A stretch of 64,000 nucleotides of DNA from Sporotomaculum syntrophicum (GCF_009932395.1 NZ_LSRS01000003.1:297154-361153); one strand, 5' to 3'. Counted from the first letter of the stretch, positions 18,502 to 28,058 are shown. Numbers and translations are program-made. Notes: generated from the sequence alone by a model not told the origin.

Positions 18502-18930
18502 GTGATTAGACTGGAAAACATTAGCGAATTCGATACCCTGCTTCAAGAGCTGGTTAAAGCTAATACCTGCCGGCTGAAAGGGCTCTTTAATGGCCAGGTA
18601 ACACAAACACAATTTTTTTTACTCAAGCTCATGGCAGCACATGAGCATTGTAAAGCAGCCGATATTGCTCATATCTTAGATATTTCCCCATCGGCTGCCA
18701 CCACGATTATAGACCGGCTTTTTAAAAACGGCTGGATAAAAAGAGAACGCTCCGACCAGGACCGGCGTATCGTATGGCTTAAATTAACCGAGCAGGGGAA
18801 AAAGCTGCTGTCCGATATCGAGGCCAGGAGGCTGCAATTATTAATGCGGCAGTTTGAGCATCTAACCGAAGAAGAAGTAATAGCGGCGTGTCAGGTATTG
18901 AAAAAAATTCTGACCGGGGCTGAAAAATAG
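18502..18930 (+). CDS. MarR family transcriptional regulator
   Basis: The 142-residue winged-helix protein starts at GTG after AAAGGAG. The DNA-binding core is ADIAHILDISPSAATTIIDR with the following NGWIKRERSDQDRRIVWLKLT, the wing with its conserved DRR. Dimerisation helices flank it. It is expressed from the consensus promoter directly upstream, whose spacer carries a palindrome, and is followed 22 bases later by a small membrane protein with a metal-binding-type motif, its probable co-regulated partner. The ligand is unknown; one Cys near the N-terminus (C24) and two later could allow redox sensing. Confidence 0.9.
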   Translation: MIRLENISEFDTLLQELVKANTCRLKGLFNGQVTQTQFFLLKLMAAHEHCKAADIAHILDISPSAATTIIDRLFKNGWIKRERSDQDRRIVWLKLTEQGKKLLSDIEARRLQLLMRQFEHLTEEEVIAACQVLKKILTGAEK

Positions 18931-18952
18931 TGTCTGGAAAGGGGTGCAGCGC

Positions 18953-19246
18953 ATGAGCGTTATTGAAGGTGTTTTAAACTTCATCTTAATCTACTTTATC
19001 GTAAGTGGGATATTTAATTATATAGCTTATTCCCGGGCCAAAAAAGCAGCTAATCAAGCAGAACAGGAGCTGTCGGCATTTAATCTGCCCGTTAAAGAAG
19101 AAATTGAGCTGGTCCATGATCATATTTGTGGTTCTACACTGCCCAAGTCAGAAGCCTATGTCCTGGCTAAGGACGGCATCCGGCACTACTTTTGCAGCTG
19201 GGCATGCCGGAATAAATTTATTGAGGACAACAAATGTAAATGCTAA
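18953..19246 (+). CDS. Membrane-anchored protein with TRASH-like Cys motif
   Basis: Start ATG at 18953, preceded by GGAAAGGGGTG; an in-frame GTG at 18944 lies inside that site and is rejected. The 97-residue protein has one N-terminal hydrophobic helix (LNFILIYFIVSGIFNYIAY), a charged linker, then HDHICGSTLPKSEAYVL and HYFCSWACRNKFIE. The C..(about 20)..FCSxxC arrangement resembles TRASH/YHS metal-binding folds of metal-handling proteins. It overlaps the terminator by its stop codon and is co-transcribed with the MarR regulator. A role in metal sensing or delivery is inference. Confidence 0.75.
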   Translation: MSVIEGVLNFILIYFIVSGIFNYIAYSRAKKAANQAEQELSAFNLPVKEEIELVHDHICGSTLPKSEAYVLAKDGIRHYFCSWACRNKFIEDNKCKC

Positions 19247-19278
19247 CCCATGGTGGGAACCCCCTCCATGGGTTTGTT
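19245..19278 (+). terminator. Rho-independent terminator
   Basis: AACCCATGG / CCATGGGTT perfect 9-bp stem, 12-base loop, right arm running into TTTGTTAT. The left arm overlaps the stop codon of the preceding gene. It lies between convergent genes. Confidence 0.8.
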
Positions 19279-19296
19279 ATATCCCTTCATTTTACA

Positions 19297-20232
19297 TTAC
19301 AGTTCCCCAACAATCTCGCCCATCATTGAAGTATCATAGCCACCCATCCCGTTTACTTCAGCTTTGAATTCATCTGACCTCAAAATAGCCATCACGGTTT
19401 GAAAATTGGATTTTTCCAGGTCATGCTTATACAACACGAGATCATAGCGTTCTTTCTTTAAGAAAACGAAATCCACTTCCGGCACCTGTAAAGCATCTTT
19501 TTCAATGCCCAGCCCAACATCAGCAAGCCCTCTAGCCACAGTACTGGCCACCGCGATGTGGGTTGTTTCTTCATTCTGATAACCCTGGATTACCCGTGCA
19601 TCAATATTTAATTTGAGCAATTGTTCATCAAGCATAGCCCTGGTTCCTGAACCCCTGTCACGGTTAATCAAGGTTATATTTGGCTTGAGCAGGTCCGGCC
19701 AATCATGGATATCTTTGGGATTACCGGCAGCTACATAAAACCCCAGATTCCGATACACCAGATTAATTACCACCATACGCTGGCCGGGCAGCAATCTGCG
19801 AACATAGGGGATATTATATTCTCCTGTTTCGCCATCCCAGAGATGAGTTGCCGAAATATTTGCCGTGCCCTTATAAAGCGCCAGCAAACCGTCAATGCTG
19901 CCAACGTACGAACGTAATGAACGAAGCAGGGGATTCTTTTTTTCCAGGTAGCGTGTCAGTACATCCAGTATGATGTCTTGACCGCAAATAATTAATCCCT
20001 GATTTTCTATAATCATCTTTTCCAGTGAGTTCGGCAGATTCGCAGTGGTTGTTTCCATTGGTGCAACTGCTGCATGCATATATTTTTGCAGGTCGGCCGG
20101 GCTGATACGAATTTTCTTGCCCACCCGATAAGAAGGAATTTCTCCGCGTTTTAATAATTCGTAAACCGTTCCTCTGGATATTTTTAATAGCTTGCCTATT
20201 TCTTCCGGCGAATAGGAAAAGGGATCTTTCAT
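19297..20232 (-). CDS. Excisionase-type HTH fused to PBP-like ligand domain, putative regulator
   Basis: The 311-residue protein has an N-terminal MerR/excisionase-type helix-turn-helix (SPEEIGKLLKISRGTVYELLKRGEIPSYRVGKKIRI, quoted region residues 8-43 in parts) followed by a periplasmic-binding-protein-like domain (from about residue 85) with RDRGSGTRAMLDE, a phosphate/oxyanion-loop type motif. This architecture (PF12727-like) is often found with molybdate or tungstate genes and Mo-cofactor enzymes. It lies within a few kb of FdhD and MOSC genes, which fits, but no transporter is adjacent. There is no signal peptide, so it acts in the cytoplasm. Confidence 0.8.
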   Translation of the reverse strand: MKDPFSYSPEEIGKLLKISRGTVYELLKRGEIPSYRVGKKIRISPADLQKYMHAAVAPMETTTANLPNSLEKMIIENQGLIICGQDIILDVLTRYLEKKNPLLRSLRSYVGSIDGLLALYKGTANISATHLWDGETGEYNIPYVRRLLPGQRMVVINLVYRNLGFYVAAGNPKDIHDWPDLLKPNITLINRDRGSGTRAMLDEQLLKLNIDARVIQGYQNEETTHIAVASTVARGLADVGLGIEKDALQVPEVDFVFLKKERYDLVLYKHDLEKSNFQTVMAILRSDEFKAEVNGMGGYDTSMMGEIVGEL

Positions 20233-20468
20233 GTTTTCACCTCATACAAAAACAGGGATTAAATTCGTATTACCCCTTGTCAAATATTATAACATATTAT
20301 AAAATTTTATTTGATAAGGTTTAGTATCAATTAATATCAAGTTGTACAAATATATATTTTTTATAATGCAATGCAGTACTGTTTAGTTTTTTAAGCTCCA
20401 AATCATGGGTTACCGGTTGCATTTGCAGTTTTAGATATAATGAACACTTTCAGAGAGGATGTGGTCAA

Positions 20469-20660
20469 ATGAAACAATACTGGCAATTTGACTATCATAG
20501 TGAATTTGGATGGAAGACCCGCTACTTCCACGCTACAGAGGCCAAAGTCCAGGGCCGGGTCAAGAGGTATACCGCCGATAGCAAAGAACTCAGAAATATT
20601 AGTAAGTCCAGGGCCAAATACCTCAGGGAGGAACTAAAAGCGCACATTATTGAATTATAA
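20469..20660 (+). CDS. Small basic protein of unknown function
   Basis: The 63-residue protein has a GAGAGGATGTGG site before its ATG and a terminator after it. It is rich in Lys/Arg and aromatic residues (MKQYWQFDYHSEFGWKTRYF at the start, KSRAKYLREELKAH near the end), without membrane segments or cysteines. I do not recognise it. Expressed status is supported only by signals around the frame. Confidence 0.6.
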   Translation: MKQYWQFDYHSEFGWKTRYFHATEAKVQGRVKRYTADSKELRNISKSRAKYLREELKAHIIEL

Positions 20661-20722
20661 TCTGATCTTAGTTATGCAGCTAAAATAACACTTACTATTG
20701 CACACTTAGAGTCAAACTATTT

Positions 20723-20755
20723 TAGCCTGGTTTGTCAATCAGGCTACTTTATTTA
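20723..20755 (+). terminator. Rho-independent terminator of the 63-residue protein gene
   Basis: TAGCCTG / CAGGCTA 7-bp stem with a 10-base loop, followed by CTTTATTTAT. Confidence 0.6.
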
Positions 20756-20847
20756 TATCAACAATTATATATAGCACATAGATCATAATAAACAGTTTAT
20801 CTTTCCTCAGATGATTTACCGGTTTTAATGTGTATTAGCTTAATAAT

Positions 20848-20876
20848 AAAGCGGAGCCTGTTACCGGCTCCGCTTT
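20848..20876 (-). terminator. Rho-independent terminator of the arg operon
   Basis: AAAGCGGAGCC / GGCTCCGCTTT, perfect 11-bp stem with a 7-base loop, 3 bases past the argG stop; the minus-strand transcript continues ATTATTAA. It has T runs on both sides, so it may act in both directions. Confidence 0.85.
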
Positions 20877-20879
20877 AAT

Positions 20880-22088
20880 TTATTTCCGCAAACCTGCTTG
20901 CCTTTCCATCAGTGCCCGCACCTTCAGCGGCAGGCCGAACAGGTTGATAAACCCGGCGGCGTCAGCCTGGGTGTACACTTCGTCACGGCCAAAGGTGGCC
21001 AGTTCTTCGCTGTACAGGGAATACGGCGAGGTGGTCCCGGCAGGGGTGCAATTGCCCTTGTACAACTTCATCCGCACAGTGCCGGTGACGGTACGCTGGG
21101 TTACATCGACAAAGGCATCCAGCGCCTCCCGCAGCGGAGAGAACCAGACCCCGTCATAAACAAGCTCGGCATAACGGGAGGCCACGAGTTCCTTGTAATG
21201 CAAAGTTGCCCGGTCTATGGTGAGCAGTTCCAGCTCCCGGTGGGCCAAATACAGGATGGTGCCGCCAGGGGTTTCATAAACGCCCCGGGACTTCATGCCC
21301 ACCAGCCGGTTTTCCACCATGTCCACCACGCCAATGCCGTTGGCCCCGCCCAGTTTATTCAGCTCCATAATTAGTTCGACGGGAGGCAGCTCCCGGCCAT
21401 CTACCTTTTTGGGTATGCCCTGTTCAAAGTAGATTTCCACATAGGTGGGCGTATCCGGGGCCTTTTCCGGCGGTACGGTGAGCAGCAGCACATCACCCGG
21501 CGGTTCCAGACCCGGATTTTCCAACTGCCCGCCCTCGTGGGAGAGGTGCCAGAGATTGCGGTCCATACTGTAGGGCCGGGATTTGGTCACCGGCACAGGA
21601 ATGCCCCGGGCCTCGGCGTAGTCAATGGCATCATCCCGGGAGCGAATATCCCACTCCCGCCAGGGGGCTATTATTTTCAGCTCGGGTTTCAGAGCCTTCA
21701 CGGCCAGCTCAAAGCGCACCTGGTCATTGCCCTTGCCGGTGGCGCCGTGGGCTACCGCTTCGGCCTCTTCCTGCTCGGCGATTTCCACCAGTTTTTTGCC
21801 GATCAGCGGCCTGGCCATGGAAGTGCCCAGCAGGTACTTGCCTTCATAAATCGCCCCGGCCTTTAAGGTGGGGTAAATATAATCGGTGACAAATTCTTCT
21901 CTGACATCTTCGATATACAGCTTGCTGGCCCCGCTTTTGATTGCCTTTTCATGCAGCGGCTCCAGCTCCTCGCCCTGGCCCAGATCAGCCGCCATAGCGA
22001 TCACTTCATAGCCGTAGTTTTCCTTCAGCCAGGGTATGATGATAGAGGTATCCAGGCCTCCGGAATATGCCAACACTACTTTTTTCAT
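20880..22088 (-). CDS. argG: Argininosuccinate synthase
   Basis: ATP-dependent ligation of citrulline and aspartate, the seventh step of arginine synthesis. The N-terminal ATP pyrophosphatase loop is AYSGGLDTS (residues 7-15), with [19 protein letters not shown] sequence near 115 and the substrate-binding [20 protein letters not shown] further on. The 402-residue length is normal. Last gene of argC-J-B-D-F-G; argH, which would complete the pathway, is not in the window. Confidence 0.96.
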   Translation of the reverse strand: MKKVVLAYSGGLDTSIIIPWLKENYGYEVIAMAADLGQGEELEPLHEKAIKSGASKLYIEDVREEFVTDYIYPTLKAGAIYEGKYLLGTSMARPLIGKKLVEIAEQEEAEAVAHGATGKGNDQVRFELAVKALKPELKIIAPWREWDIRSRDDAIDYAEARGIPVPVTKSRPYSMDRNLWHLSHEGGQLENPGLEPPGDVLLLTVPPEKAPDTPTYVEIYFEQGIPKKVDGRELPPVELIMELNKLGGANGIGVVDMVENRLVGMKSRGVYETPGGTILYLAHRELELLTIDRATLHYKELVASRYAELVYDGVWFSPLREALDAFVDVTQRTVTGTVRMKLYKGNCTPAGTTSPYSLYSEELATFGRDEVYTQADAAGFINLFGLPLKVRALMERQAGLRK

Positions 22089-22125
22089 GTTTGCCGACTC
22101 CCTTCTTAGTTACAGTAACGTTTGG

Positions 22126-23073
22126 CTATTTCGCCATCAGCAGCGCCATTACGGCCTTATGGGCATGCAGGCGGTTTTCAGCCTCGTCAAACACCGCTGA
22201 ATGGGGCCCGTCAATGATATCCGGGGTCACCTCTTCACCCCGGTGAGCGGGCAGGCAATGGAGGAATATGTAATCCGGTGCCGCCAGGGCTGCCAGCCGG
22301 CTATTAAGTTGATAAGGTGGGAACGCCTTCTCCCTGGCCCTTTGTTCGCTTTCCTGGCCCATACTAGCCCAGACATCGGTCACCAGTACATCGGCCCCGG
22401 CCACAGCTTCCTCAGGGTTGTCGGTTATCGTTACCGAACCCCCCGTCTCCTGGGCATCCTGCCGGGCTTCCGCCACGATCTCCTCCCGGGGCATATAGCC
22501 TTCCGGGGAAGCCACGCTGATGTGCAGGCCGGTTTTGGCACAGCCATGGAGCAGCGAGTGGCAGACGTTGTTGCCATCTCCCACAAAGGCTAGCTTCAGG
22601 CCGGCCAGGCGCCCCTTGTGCTCCTGCACCGTCAGCAAATCGGCCAGTACCTGGCAGGGATGCATCAGGTCGGTCAAAGCGTTAATCACGGGTACGGAAC
22701 TATACTCGGCCAGTTCCTCCACATCGCTCTGGGCAAAGGTGCGGATCATGATGCCGTCCAGGTAGCGTTCCAGCACCCGCCCGGTGTCGGCAATGCTTTC
22801 CCCCCGCCCCAGCTGAATGTCATTGGAGCTTAGAAACAGGGCGTAGCCGCCTAGCTGGTACATGCCTACCTCGAAGCTGACCCTGGTGCGGGTAGAGGAC
22901 TTTTGAAAAATCATGCCCAGGGTCTGCCCTTTAAGCAGCGCGTGGGGCTTGCCCTGTTTTTGCGCTTGTTTCAGCTGCCGTGCCGTATCCAAGAACAGTG
23001 CAATATCCTGCGGGGTAAAGTCATGCAGAGAGAGCAGATCCCTCCCCCTTAAGGTATAGTTGATCGATTCCAT
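22126..23073 (-). CDS. argF: Ornithine carbamoyltransferase
   Basis: Makes citrulline from ornithine and carbamoyl phosphate. The carbamoyl-phosphate loop is QKSSTRTRVSFE (about residues 57-68), followed by HPCQVLADLLT, and the ornithine-binding HCLPAHRGEEV is near residue 270. Full length at 315 residues. It lies between argD and argG, with a 37-base gap to argG. Confidence 0.95.
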   Translation of the reverse strand: MESINYTLRGRDLLSLHDFTPQDIALFLDTARQLKQAQKQGKPHALLKGQTLGMIFQKSSTRTRVSFEVGMYQLGGYALFLSSNDIQLGRGESIADTGRVLERYLDGIMIRTFAQSDVEELAEYSSVPVINALTDLMHPCQVLADLLTVQEHKGRLAGLKLAFVGDGNNVCHSLLHGCAKTGLHISVASPEGYMPREEIVAEARQDAQETGGSVTITDNPEEAVAGADVLVTDVWASMGQESEQRAREKAFPPYQLNSRLAALAAPDYIFLHCLPAHRGEEVTPDIIDGPHSAVFDEAENRLHAHKAVMALLMAK

Positions 23074-23240
23074 TTAATTCACCGCTTTTCCTATAAATTA
23101 CCACATCAGTAGAACTGGTAGATAATCTAGATCTACCATAACACGGCAAGATTTACAAGGTAAAACTATCAGCCAGGAAATATATTTGGCTTGATGCTTC
23201 CCCTACCCCGGAAGGTAAAAAGTGTCCCAATGGCTTATGC

Positions 23241-24437
23241 TCAGGCTTGCTGCTCCTGCAGCACCTCGTCTAAAATCCCCATCGCCCTGTCCACGTCCCC
23301 GGTGGTAATGGTCAGCGGCGGCACAAAACGCAGCACGGTATTGTTGGCGCAGTTAATCAGCAACCCTCGTTCCCGGCAGGCGTCTACAAACCCTGCACCC
23401 GGTACGGCCAGCTCCAGGCCCAGCATCAGCCCCAGGCCACGCACTTCCTTAATGAAGCTGTATTTACCGGCCAGCTCCTGCAGCTTTTCTTTAAAGTATG
23501 CCCCAACCTGGTTGCAGTTTTCCATCAGACCACCGTTAAGAACCGTCTGCATAGCGGCGATACCGGCAGCGCAGGCCAGGGGATTGCCCCCGAAGGTGGC
23601 CGCGTGGTCACCGGGCGCAAAGGCCTCAGCCACCTGCTCTTTAGCCAGCAGAGCGCCGATTGGGAAACCGCCGCCCAAAGCTTTGGCCAGGGTGAATATA
23701 TCGGGTTCTACGCCGTAATGCTGGTAGGCCAGAAATTTGCCGGTACGCCCCAGGCCGGACTGCACTTCATCAAAAATTAGCAGCAAACCATGCTTATCGC
23801 ACAACTCCCGCACCCCGGCCAGGTATTCTTGCGTGGCCGGTCGCACTCCGCTCTCACCCTGTACCGGTTCCAGCATTATCGCGCAGCTATGCTCATTGAT
23901 AGCCTCACCCAGCGCTGCCAGGTCGTTAAATGGAACATATTTAAAGCCCGGGGGCAGCGGTTCCAAATCTTTTTGGTATTTCGGCTGCCCGGTGGCGGTA
24001 ATGGCGGCCAGGGTCCGGCCATGAAAGGAATTCTCCGCGGTGATAATTTCGTACCGATCGGGGCCGTGATGCTTTTTGGCCCACTTTCGGGCAAGCTTAA
24101 TAGCACCCTCATTGGCCTCGGCCCCGCTGTTGCAAAAGAACACCCGGTCGGCACAACTGTTGGACACTAAAATTTCCGCCAGTCGCGCTTGATTTTCAAT
24201 ATAATACAGGTTACTGACGTGAATCAAACGCGCGGCCTGCTCCTGTATCGCCTGCACCACTGCCGGGGGGCAATGTCCCAGTGAATTAACCGCTATACCG
24301 GCCACGAAATCAAGATATTCCCGGCCTTCCGCGTCCCACAGCCGCGCCCCTTCGCCTCGTACCGGGGCAAGGGGAATGCGCCCGTAGGTATGCATCACAT
24401 ATTGATCGCTTAATTGCATAATTTCATCAGTATTCAA
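23241..24437 (-). CDS. argD: Acetylornithine aminotransferase
   Basis: A class III PLP aminotransferase converting N-acetylglutamate semialdehyde to N-acetylornithine. The PLP lysine is in FTLAKALGGGFPIGA; FCNSGAEANEGAIKLAR and FDEVQSGLGRTG are family blocks. The start is TTG at 24437, supported by GAAGGAAGG 8 bases upstream; the next ATG at 24419 has no such site. 398 residues, normal. A 107-base gap separates it from argB and holds a short repeat copy. Confidence 0.94.
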   Translation of the reverse strand: MNTDEIMQLSDQYVMHTYGRIPLAPVRGEGARLWDAEGREYLDFVAGIAVNSLGHCPPAVVQAIQEQAARLIHVSNLYYIENQARLAEILVSNSCADRVFFCNSGAEANEGAIKLARKWAKKHHGPDRYEIITAENSFHGRTLAAITATGQPKYQKDLEPLPPGFKYVPFNDLAALGEAINEHSCAIMLEPVQGESGVRPATQEYLAGVRELCDKHGLLLIFDEVQSGLGRTGKFLAYQHYGVEPDIFTLAKALGGGFPIGALLAKEQVAEAFAPGDHAATFGGNPLACAAGIAAMQTVLNGGLMENCNQVGAYFKEKLQELAGKYSFIKEVRGLGLMLGLELAVPGAGFVDACRERGLLINCANNTVLRFVPPLTITTGDVDRAMGILDEVLQEQQA

Positions 24438-24464
24438 TGTTTAGCCCTTCCTTCTGCAAAATGG

Positions 24465-24482
24465 GTGCATGGGATCAGGTTC
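24465..24482. repeat. Short relative of the GGGGTCAGG element (copy D)
   Basis: GTGCATGGGATCAGGTTC in the argB-argD gap matches copy A (TGCATGGGGTCAGG) over 13 of 14 bases and then diverges. Weak on its own; listed because three better copies exist. Confidence 0.35.
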
Positions 24483-24544
24483 TTCTGCCGAGCCAATGCC
24501 CCGCGCCCGTTTGTCTTTCGCCCCTCCGACAATCAGTTCAAGTA

Positions 24545-25432
24545 TTAATTCGTGACCATTGTGCCCACACCCTGATCGGTGAATATTTCCAGCAGCAGTG
24601 AATGGGGCACCCGGCCGTCGATTATGTGGGTGGTGCCCACCCCTCCCTGCAGCGCACAGGTACAGCATTCCACCTTGGGGATCATGCCCCCGTCGATGAT
24701 GCCCTGCTCAATAAGCCGGGGTACATCCTGCATGGTGACCGTGGAAAGTAGTGAATTTTTATCTTTGCGGTCGGCTAATATCCCCTCAACATCGGTGAGA
24801 ATAATCAGCTTATCGGCGTTTAAAGCCACCGCCAGGGCACCGGCAGCGACATCCGCGTTCACATTATAGCTGTTGCCGCCCTCGCCCACAGCTACCGGCG
24901 CCACCACGGGAATATAGCCTTCTTTGAGCAGCGTATCCACAATCCCGGGGTTTACTTCCCGTATTTCACCAACCAGGCCGATGTCCACGGCTTCCTCGCT
25001 GCCATCCGGATTACGCATCAGGTGCAATTTTTTATCAGCCACCAGCAGGTTGGCGTCCTTACCGGAGAGGCCCACCGCCGTGCCGCCGATATCATTGATC
25101 AAACCTACAATATCCTTGTTGATTTTACCCACCAGCACCATCTGGGCAATTTCCATGGTTTCCGCATCGGTTACCCTGAGGCCGCCGATAAAATTGCTTT
25201 CAATGCCCAACCTTTTTAACATGCCGGTAATTTCCGGTCCCCCGCCATGTACTATCACAGGTTGCATGCCTACATATTTCATCAACACTGCATCAGTCAG
25301 CACCGCTTTTTTTAACTCTTCATTCACCATGGCATGGCCGCCGTATTTAATAACCACAGTTTTACCGTAAAACTTCTTTATATAGGGCAGGGCTTCCACC
25401 AGAATACCCGCCTTTTCCATTGGGCTCGGCAC
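24545..25432 (-). CDS. argB: N-acetylglutamate kinase
   Basis: Phosphorylates N-acetylglutamate, usually the arginine-feedback-controlled step in organisms with ArgJ. Amino-acid-kinase features: [10 protein letters not shown] near the N-terminus, [10 protein letters not shown], the [12 protein letters not shown] stretch and [11 protein letters not shown]. An N-terminal helix ([17 protein letters not shown]) like that of hexameric, arginine-sensitive kinases is present. The start is GTG at 25432 with AGGAGG 7 bases upstream; an ATG four codons later lacks a site. 295 residues. Confidence 0.95.
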   Translation of the reverse strand: MPSPMEKAGILVEALPYIKKFYGKTVVIKYGGHAMVNEELKKAVLTDAVLMKYVGMQPVIVHGGGPEITGMLKRLGIESNFIGGLRVTDAETMEIAQMVLVGKINKDIVGLINDIGGTAVGLSGKDANLLVADKKLHLMRNPDGSEEAVDIGLVGEIREVNPGIVDTLLKEGYIPVVAPVAVGEGGNSYNVNADVAAGALAVALNADKLIILTDVEGILADRKDKNSLLSTVTMQDVPRLIEQGIIDGGMIPKVECCTCALQGGVGTTHIIDGRVPHSLLLEIFTDQGVGTMVTN

Positions 25433-25452
25433 CCAGCCACCTCCTCTCTTTC

Positions 25453-25494
25453 GGGGTCAGGCTTTAACTTTCTTAAACTAACCGTATAATCTAA
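25453..25494. repeat. Dispersed GGGGTCAGGCTT element, copy B
   Basis: GGGGTCAGGCTTTAACTT followed by TCTTAAACTAACCGTATAAT, in the argJ-argB gap, same orientation as copy A on the plus strand. About 27 of 34 bases match copy A. Confidence 0.6.
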
Positions 25495-25592
25495 ATATAT
25501 TGATACAGTCCAACAACACCACCTGGCCTCACGATATCGTCTATTCATTTCATTATTAACGCTGTTGCAGTGCAACAATTCTACACGCACAG

Positions 25593-26807
25593 TTAAGTTC
25601 GATAGCTGCCATTGATGCGAACGTAATCATAAGTGAGGTCACAACCCCAGGCGGTGGCGCTGTGCTCTCCGTTATGCAGATCGATAGTAAAAATCACCTG
25701 CCGGCCAGACAGCATCCCGGTAGCTTTTTCCTCATTGAAAGCAAGGGCTCCGCCATTTTTGGCCACCTGGATATCACCTACAAATATATCCACGACATCC
25801 GGGTTAAAGCTGGCCCCGGAATACCCGGCGGCACAGATAATCCGGCCCCAGTTGGCATCCTTGCCAAACACGGCCGCCTTCACCAAACTGGAGGAGGCCA
25901 CAGCTCGGGCAACCAGGCGAGCATCCTGCCGGGTGGCCGCGCCATGCACCCGCACCTCAAGCAACCGGGTAGCCCCCTCACCGTCTGCAGCACAGGCTAT
26001 AGCCAGCTTGCGGCACACCGCTTCCAGCGCCGCGCCAAAGGCGGCGTAATCCGCATCCTCCCCGCTGATGGGCCGGTTGCCTGCGGCACCGTTAGCCAGT
26101 ACCAGTACCATATCATTTGTGCTAGTGTCGCCATCCACGGTAATCATATTAAAGGTGCGCTCCACCGCCCCGGTCAGCGCCTGGTGCAGTAAATCCGAAT
26201 TAATGGCAGCATCGGTGGTAATAAAGCACAGCATAGTGGCCATGTTGGGGTGAATCATTCCCGATCCTTTAGCCATGCCGCCAATGGTGACTTGCACCCC
26301 GCCCAGCTCCACGGTCACCGCCGCTTCCTTGGCCACAGTATCCGTAGTCATGATGGCGATGGCGGCGTCATGACCGCCCTCCCGGCTCAATTGCGCCGCC
26401 GCCTGCCGTACACCGGACAGGACCCGGTCCATGGGCAAGGGCTGACCGATGACCCCGGTGGAAGCCACGAGCACCTGCTCCGCAGCCAGGCCTAACTGCT
26501 GCGCGGCCTCGCCGGCCATAGCCCGGGCATCCTCCAGCCCCTGGGGCCCGACACAGGCATTGGCATTGCCACTATTGGCCACAACAGCTCTGGCTTTGCC
26601 ATCTTTAATATGTTCCATAGTTAGCAGCACGGGTGCCGCTTTAACAATATTGGTGGTAAAAACCCCGGCAGCAGCCGCCTCCCGATCCGAATACACCAGT
26701 GCCACATCTTTTCTTTCATATTTGATCGCCCCTACTGCCCCGGCTGCCGTAAAGCCCAGGGGGGACGTGATACCTCCGGCTATCTCTACATACGCTGTTT
26801 GCGACAT
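25593..26807 (-). CDS. argJ: Bifunctional ArgJ: ornithine/glutamate N-acetyltransferase
   Basis: Recycles the acetyl group from N-acetylornithine to glutamate, and in bifunctional forms can also use acetyl-CoA. The self-cleavage site that frees the catalytic threonine is in MATMLCFITTDA; GSGMIHPNMA lies just before it and DGDTSTNDMV after. 404 residues with a GGAGG site before the ATG. With ArgJ present, an ArgA is only needed if the enzyme is monofunctional; none is seen here. Confidence 0.95.
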   Translation of the reverse strand: MSQTAYVEIAGGITSPLGFTAAGAVGAIKYERKDVALVYSDREAAAAGVFTTNIVKAAPVLLTMEHIKDGKARAVVANSGNANACVGPQGLEDARAMAGEAAQQLGLAAEQVLVASTGVIGQPLPMDRVLSGVRQAAAQLSREGGHDAAIAIMTTDTVAKEAAVTVELGGVQVTIGGMAKGSGMIHPNMATMLCFITTDAAINSDLLHQALTGAVERTFNMITVDGDTSTNDMVLVLANGAAGNRPISGEDADYAAFGAALEAVCRKLAIACAADGEGATRLLEVRVHGAATRQDARLVARAVASSSLVKAAVFGKDANWGRIICAAGYSGASFNPDVVDIFVGDIQVAKNGGALAFNEEKATGMLSGRQVIFTIDLHNGEHSATAWGCDLTYDYVRINGSYRT

Positions 26808-26955
26808 GCTTGTTTTCCTCCAAACTCAACTGTTCTTTCTGTATCGCCCCGGTGTATACCTTTACCGCATCCAGGTCTGCCCGGGCGACTATGGCCGGCC
26901 GGCAAAACAAAACAATACGTTCCGTTTAAAACCAAAGCCCCTTAGTTATTAAGAC

Positions 26956-27999
26956 TTATGGATACAACCCCGGCCGGTCCAAACCCATGGTTTCCGGCAA
27001 ATCGTACATCAGATTCATATTCTGCACAGCCTGGCCCGCCGCTCCCTTGATTAAATTATCAATAACGGAAATTACCACCACCCGCCCGGTGCGCGGGTCA
27101 ACCACCGGCACCAGGTCGCAGTGATTCGAGCCGGCTACTGCCTTGGTCTGGGGCAGTAACCCCTCAGGCAGCACCCGCACAAAAAATTCACCGTTATAAT
27201 ATTCCTCATATAAGGCACGCACCTTCGCCGCTGAAATTTCCTGCTTTAGCCGAGCGTAAAGGGTGCTTAAAATACCCCTGTTCATGGGGGTGAGGTGCGG
27301 GGTAAAGGAAATCACCATATCTTCACCCGCCAGCTTGCTCAGCTCCTGTTCAATCTCCGGGGTGTGCCGGTGCTGGCCAACATTATAGGCGCGGAAGTTT
27401 TCGTTTACTTCAGCAAAATGCACGCCCAAGGACAGACCCCGGCCGGCCCCGGAAACCCCCGATTTACAATCCGCCACCACCGTGCCGGTATCCACTAAAC
27501 CGTGGGCTAACAGCGGGGCCAGCCCCAGTATAACACTGGTGGGGTAACAGCCCGGATTGCCTACCAGGCAGGCCGACCTTATTTTATCCCTGTGCAGTTC
27601 AGGCAGCCCGTACACCGCCTGCTCCAGCAAATCCGGCGCGGTATGTTCAACCTTATACCACTTTTCATAGACCTCCCGGCTGTCAAAACGAAAGTCTGCG
27701 CCCAGGTCAATAAACTTTTTCCCCTGCCTCAGCGCTTCCCTGGCTACGGGCATGGCATGCCCGTGGGGCAGGGCGGTAAAGATAACATCAGCTGCGCCGA
27801 CCAGGGACGGCGGGTCCAGCTGAAGGCATTTCTGATCTACGTATCTGTATATATAAGGATAAACCTCATAAAACTGGCTGTCCTCATAACTCTGTGTGGT
27901 CAGCGCCACCAGCTCGGCCTGGGGGTGCGATACCAGCAAACGCACAAGCTCGGCCCCTGCGTAACCCGTAGCACCGATTATACCAACTTTAATTTTCAT
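26956..27999 (-). CDS. argC: N-acetyl-gamma-glutamyl-phosphate reductase
   Basis: NADPH-dependent reduction to the semialdehyde. The Rossmann loop GIIGATGYAGAELVRLL is at the N-terminus, the catalytic cysteine in VGNPGCYPTSVILGLAP and the conserved HRHTPEIEQEL further on. The frame is open from an ATG at 28026, but GGAGG lies 9 bases before the ATG at 27999, which starts at MKIKVGIIG as family members do; this gives 347 residues. First gene of the arg unit, directly behind the ARG-box promoter. Confidence 0.95.
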   Translation of the reverse strand: MKIKVGIIGATGYAGAELVRLLVSHPQAELVALTTQSYEDSQFYEVYPYIYRYVDQKCLQLDPPSLVGAADVIFTALPHGHAMPVAREALRQGKKFIDLGADFRFDSREVYEKWYKVEHTAPDLLEQAVYGLPELHRDKIRSACLVGNPGCYPTSVILGLAPLLAHGLVDTGTVVADCKSGVSGAGRGLSLGVHFAEVNENFRAYNVGQHRHTPEIEQELSKLAGEDMVISFTPHLTPMNRGILSTLYARLKQEISAAKVRALYEEYYNGEFFVRVLPEGLLPQTKAVAGSNHCDLVPVVDPRTGRVVVISVIDNLIKGAAGQAVQNMNLMYDLPETMGLDRPGLYP

Positions 28000-28028
28000 A
28001 GTAAATACCCTCCAAAAGCCATGCAATA

Positions 28029-28058
28029 ATTATACATAGCCATGAATAATAATACAAC
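28029..28058 (-). promoter_or_regulatory. arg operon promoter overlapped by an ARG box
   Basis: On the minus strand, TATAAT (28034 down to 28029) is preceded at 17 bases by TTGTAT (28057-28052). The sequence CATGAATAATAATACAAC at 28041-28058 matches the B. subtilis ARG box CATGAATAAAAATTCAAG at 15 of 18 positions and covers the spacer and -35 region, so arginine-bound ArgR would block the promoter. The match is seen; repression is inferred from the known ArgR/AhrC system. Confidence 0.75.

Noticed and set aside
18944..18955. GTG at 18944 as start of the TRASH-like protein
   Set aside because: It lies inside the ribosome binding site of the ATG at 18953.
20233..20468. Promoters in the divergent gap before the HTH-PBP regulator and the 63-residue gene
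   Set aside because: Several TATAAT-like strings occur in very AT-rich DNA, but none has a matching upstream hexamer at acceptable spacing.
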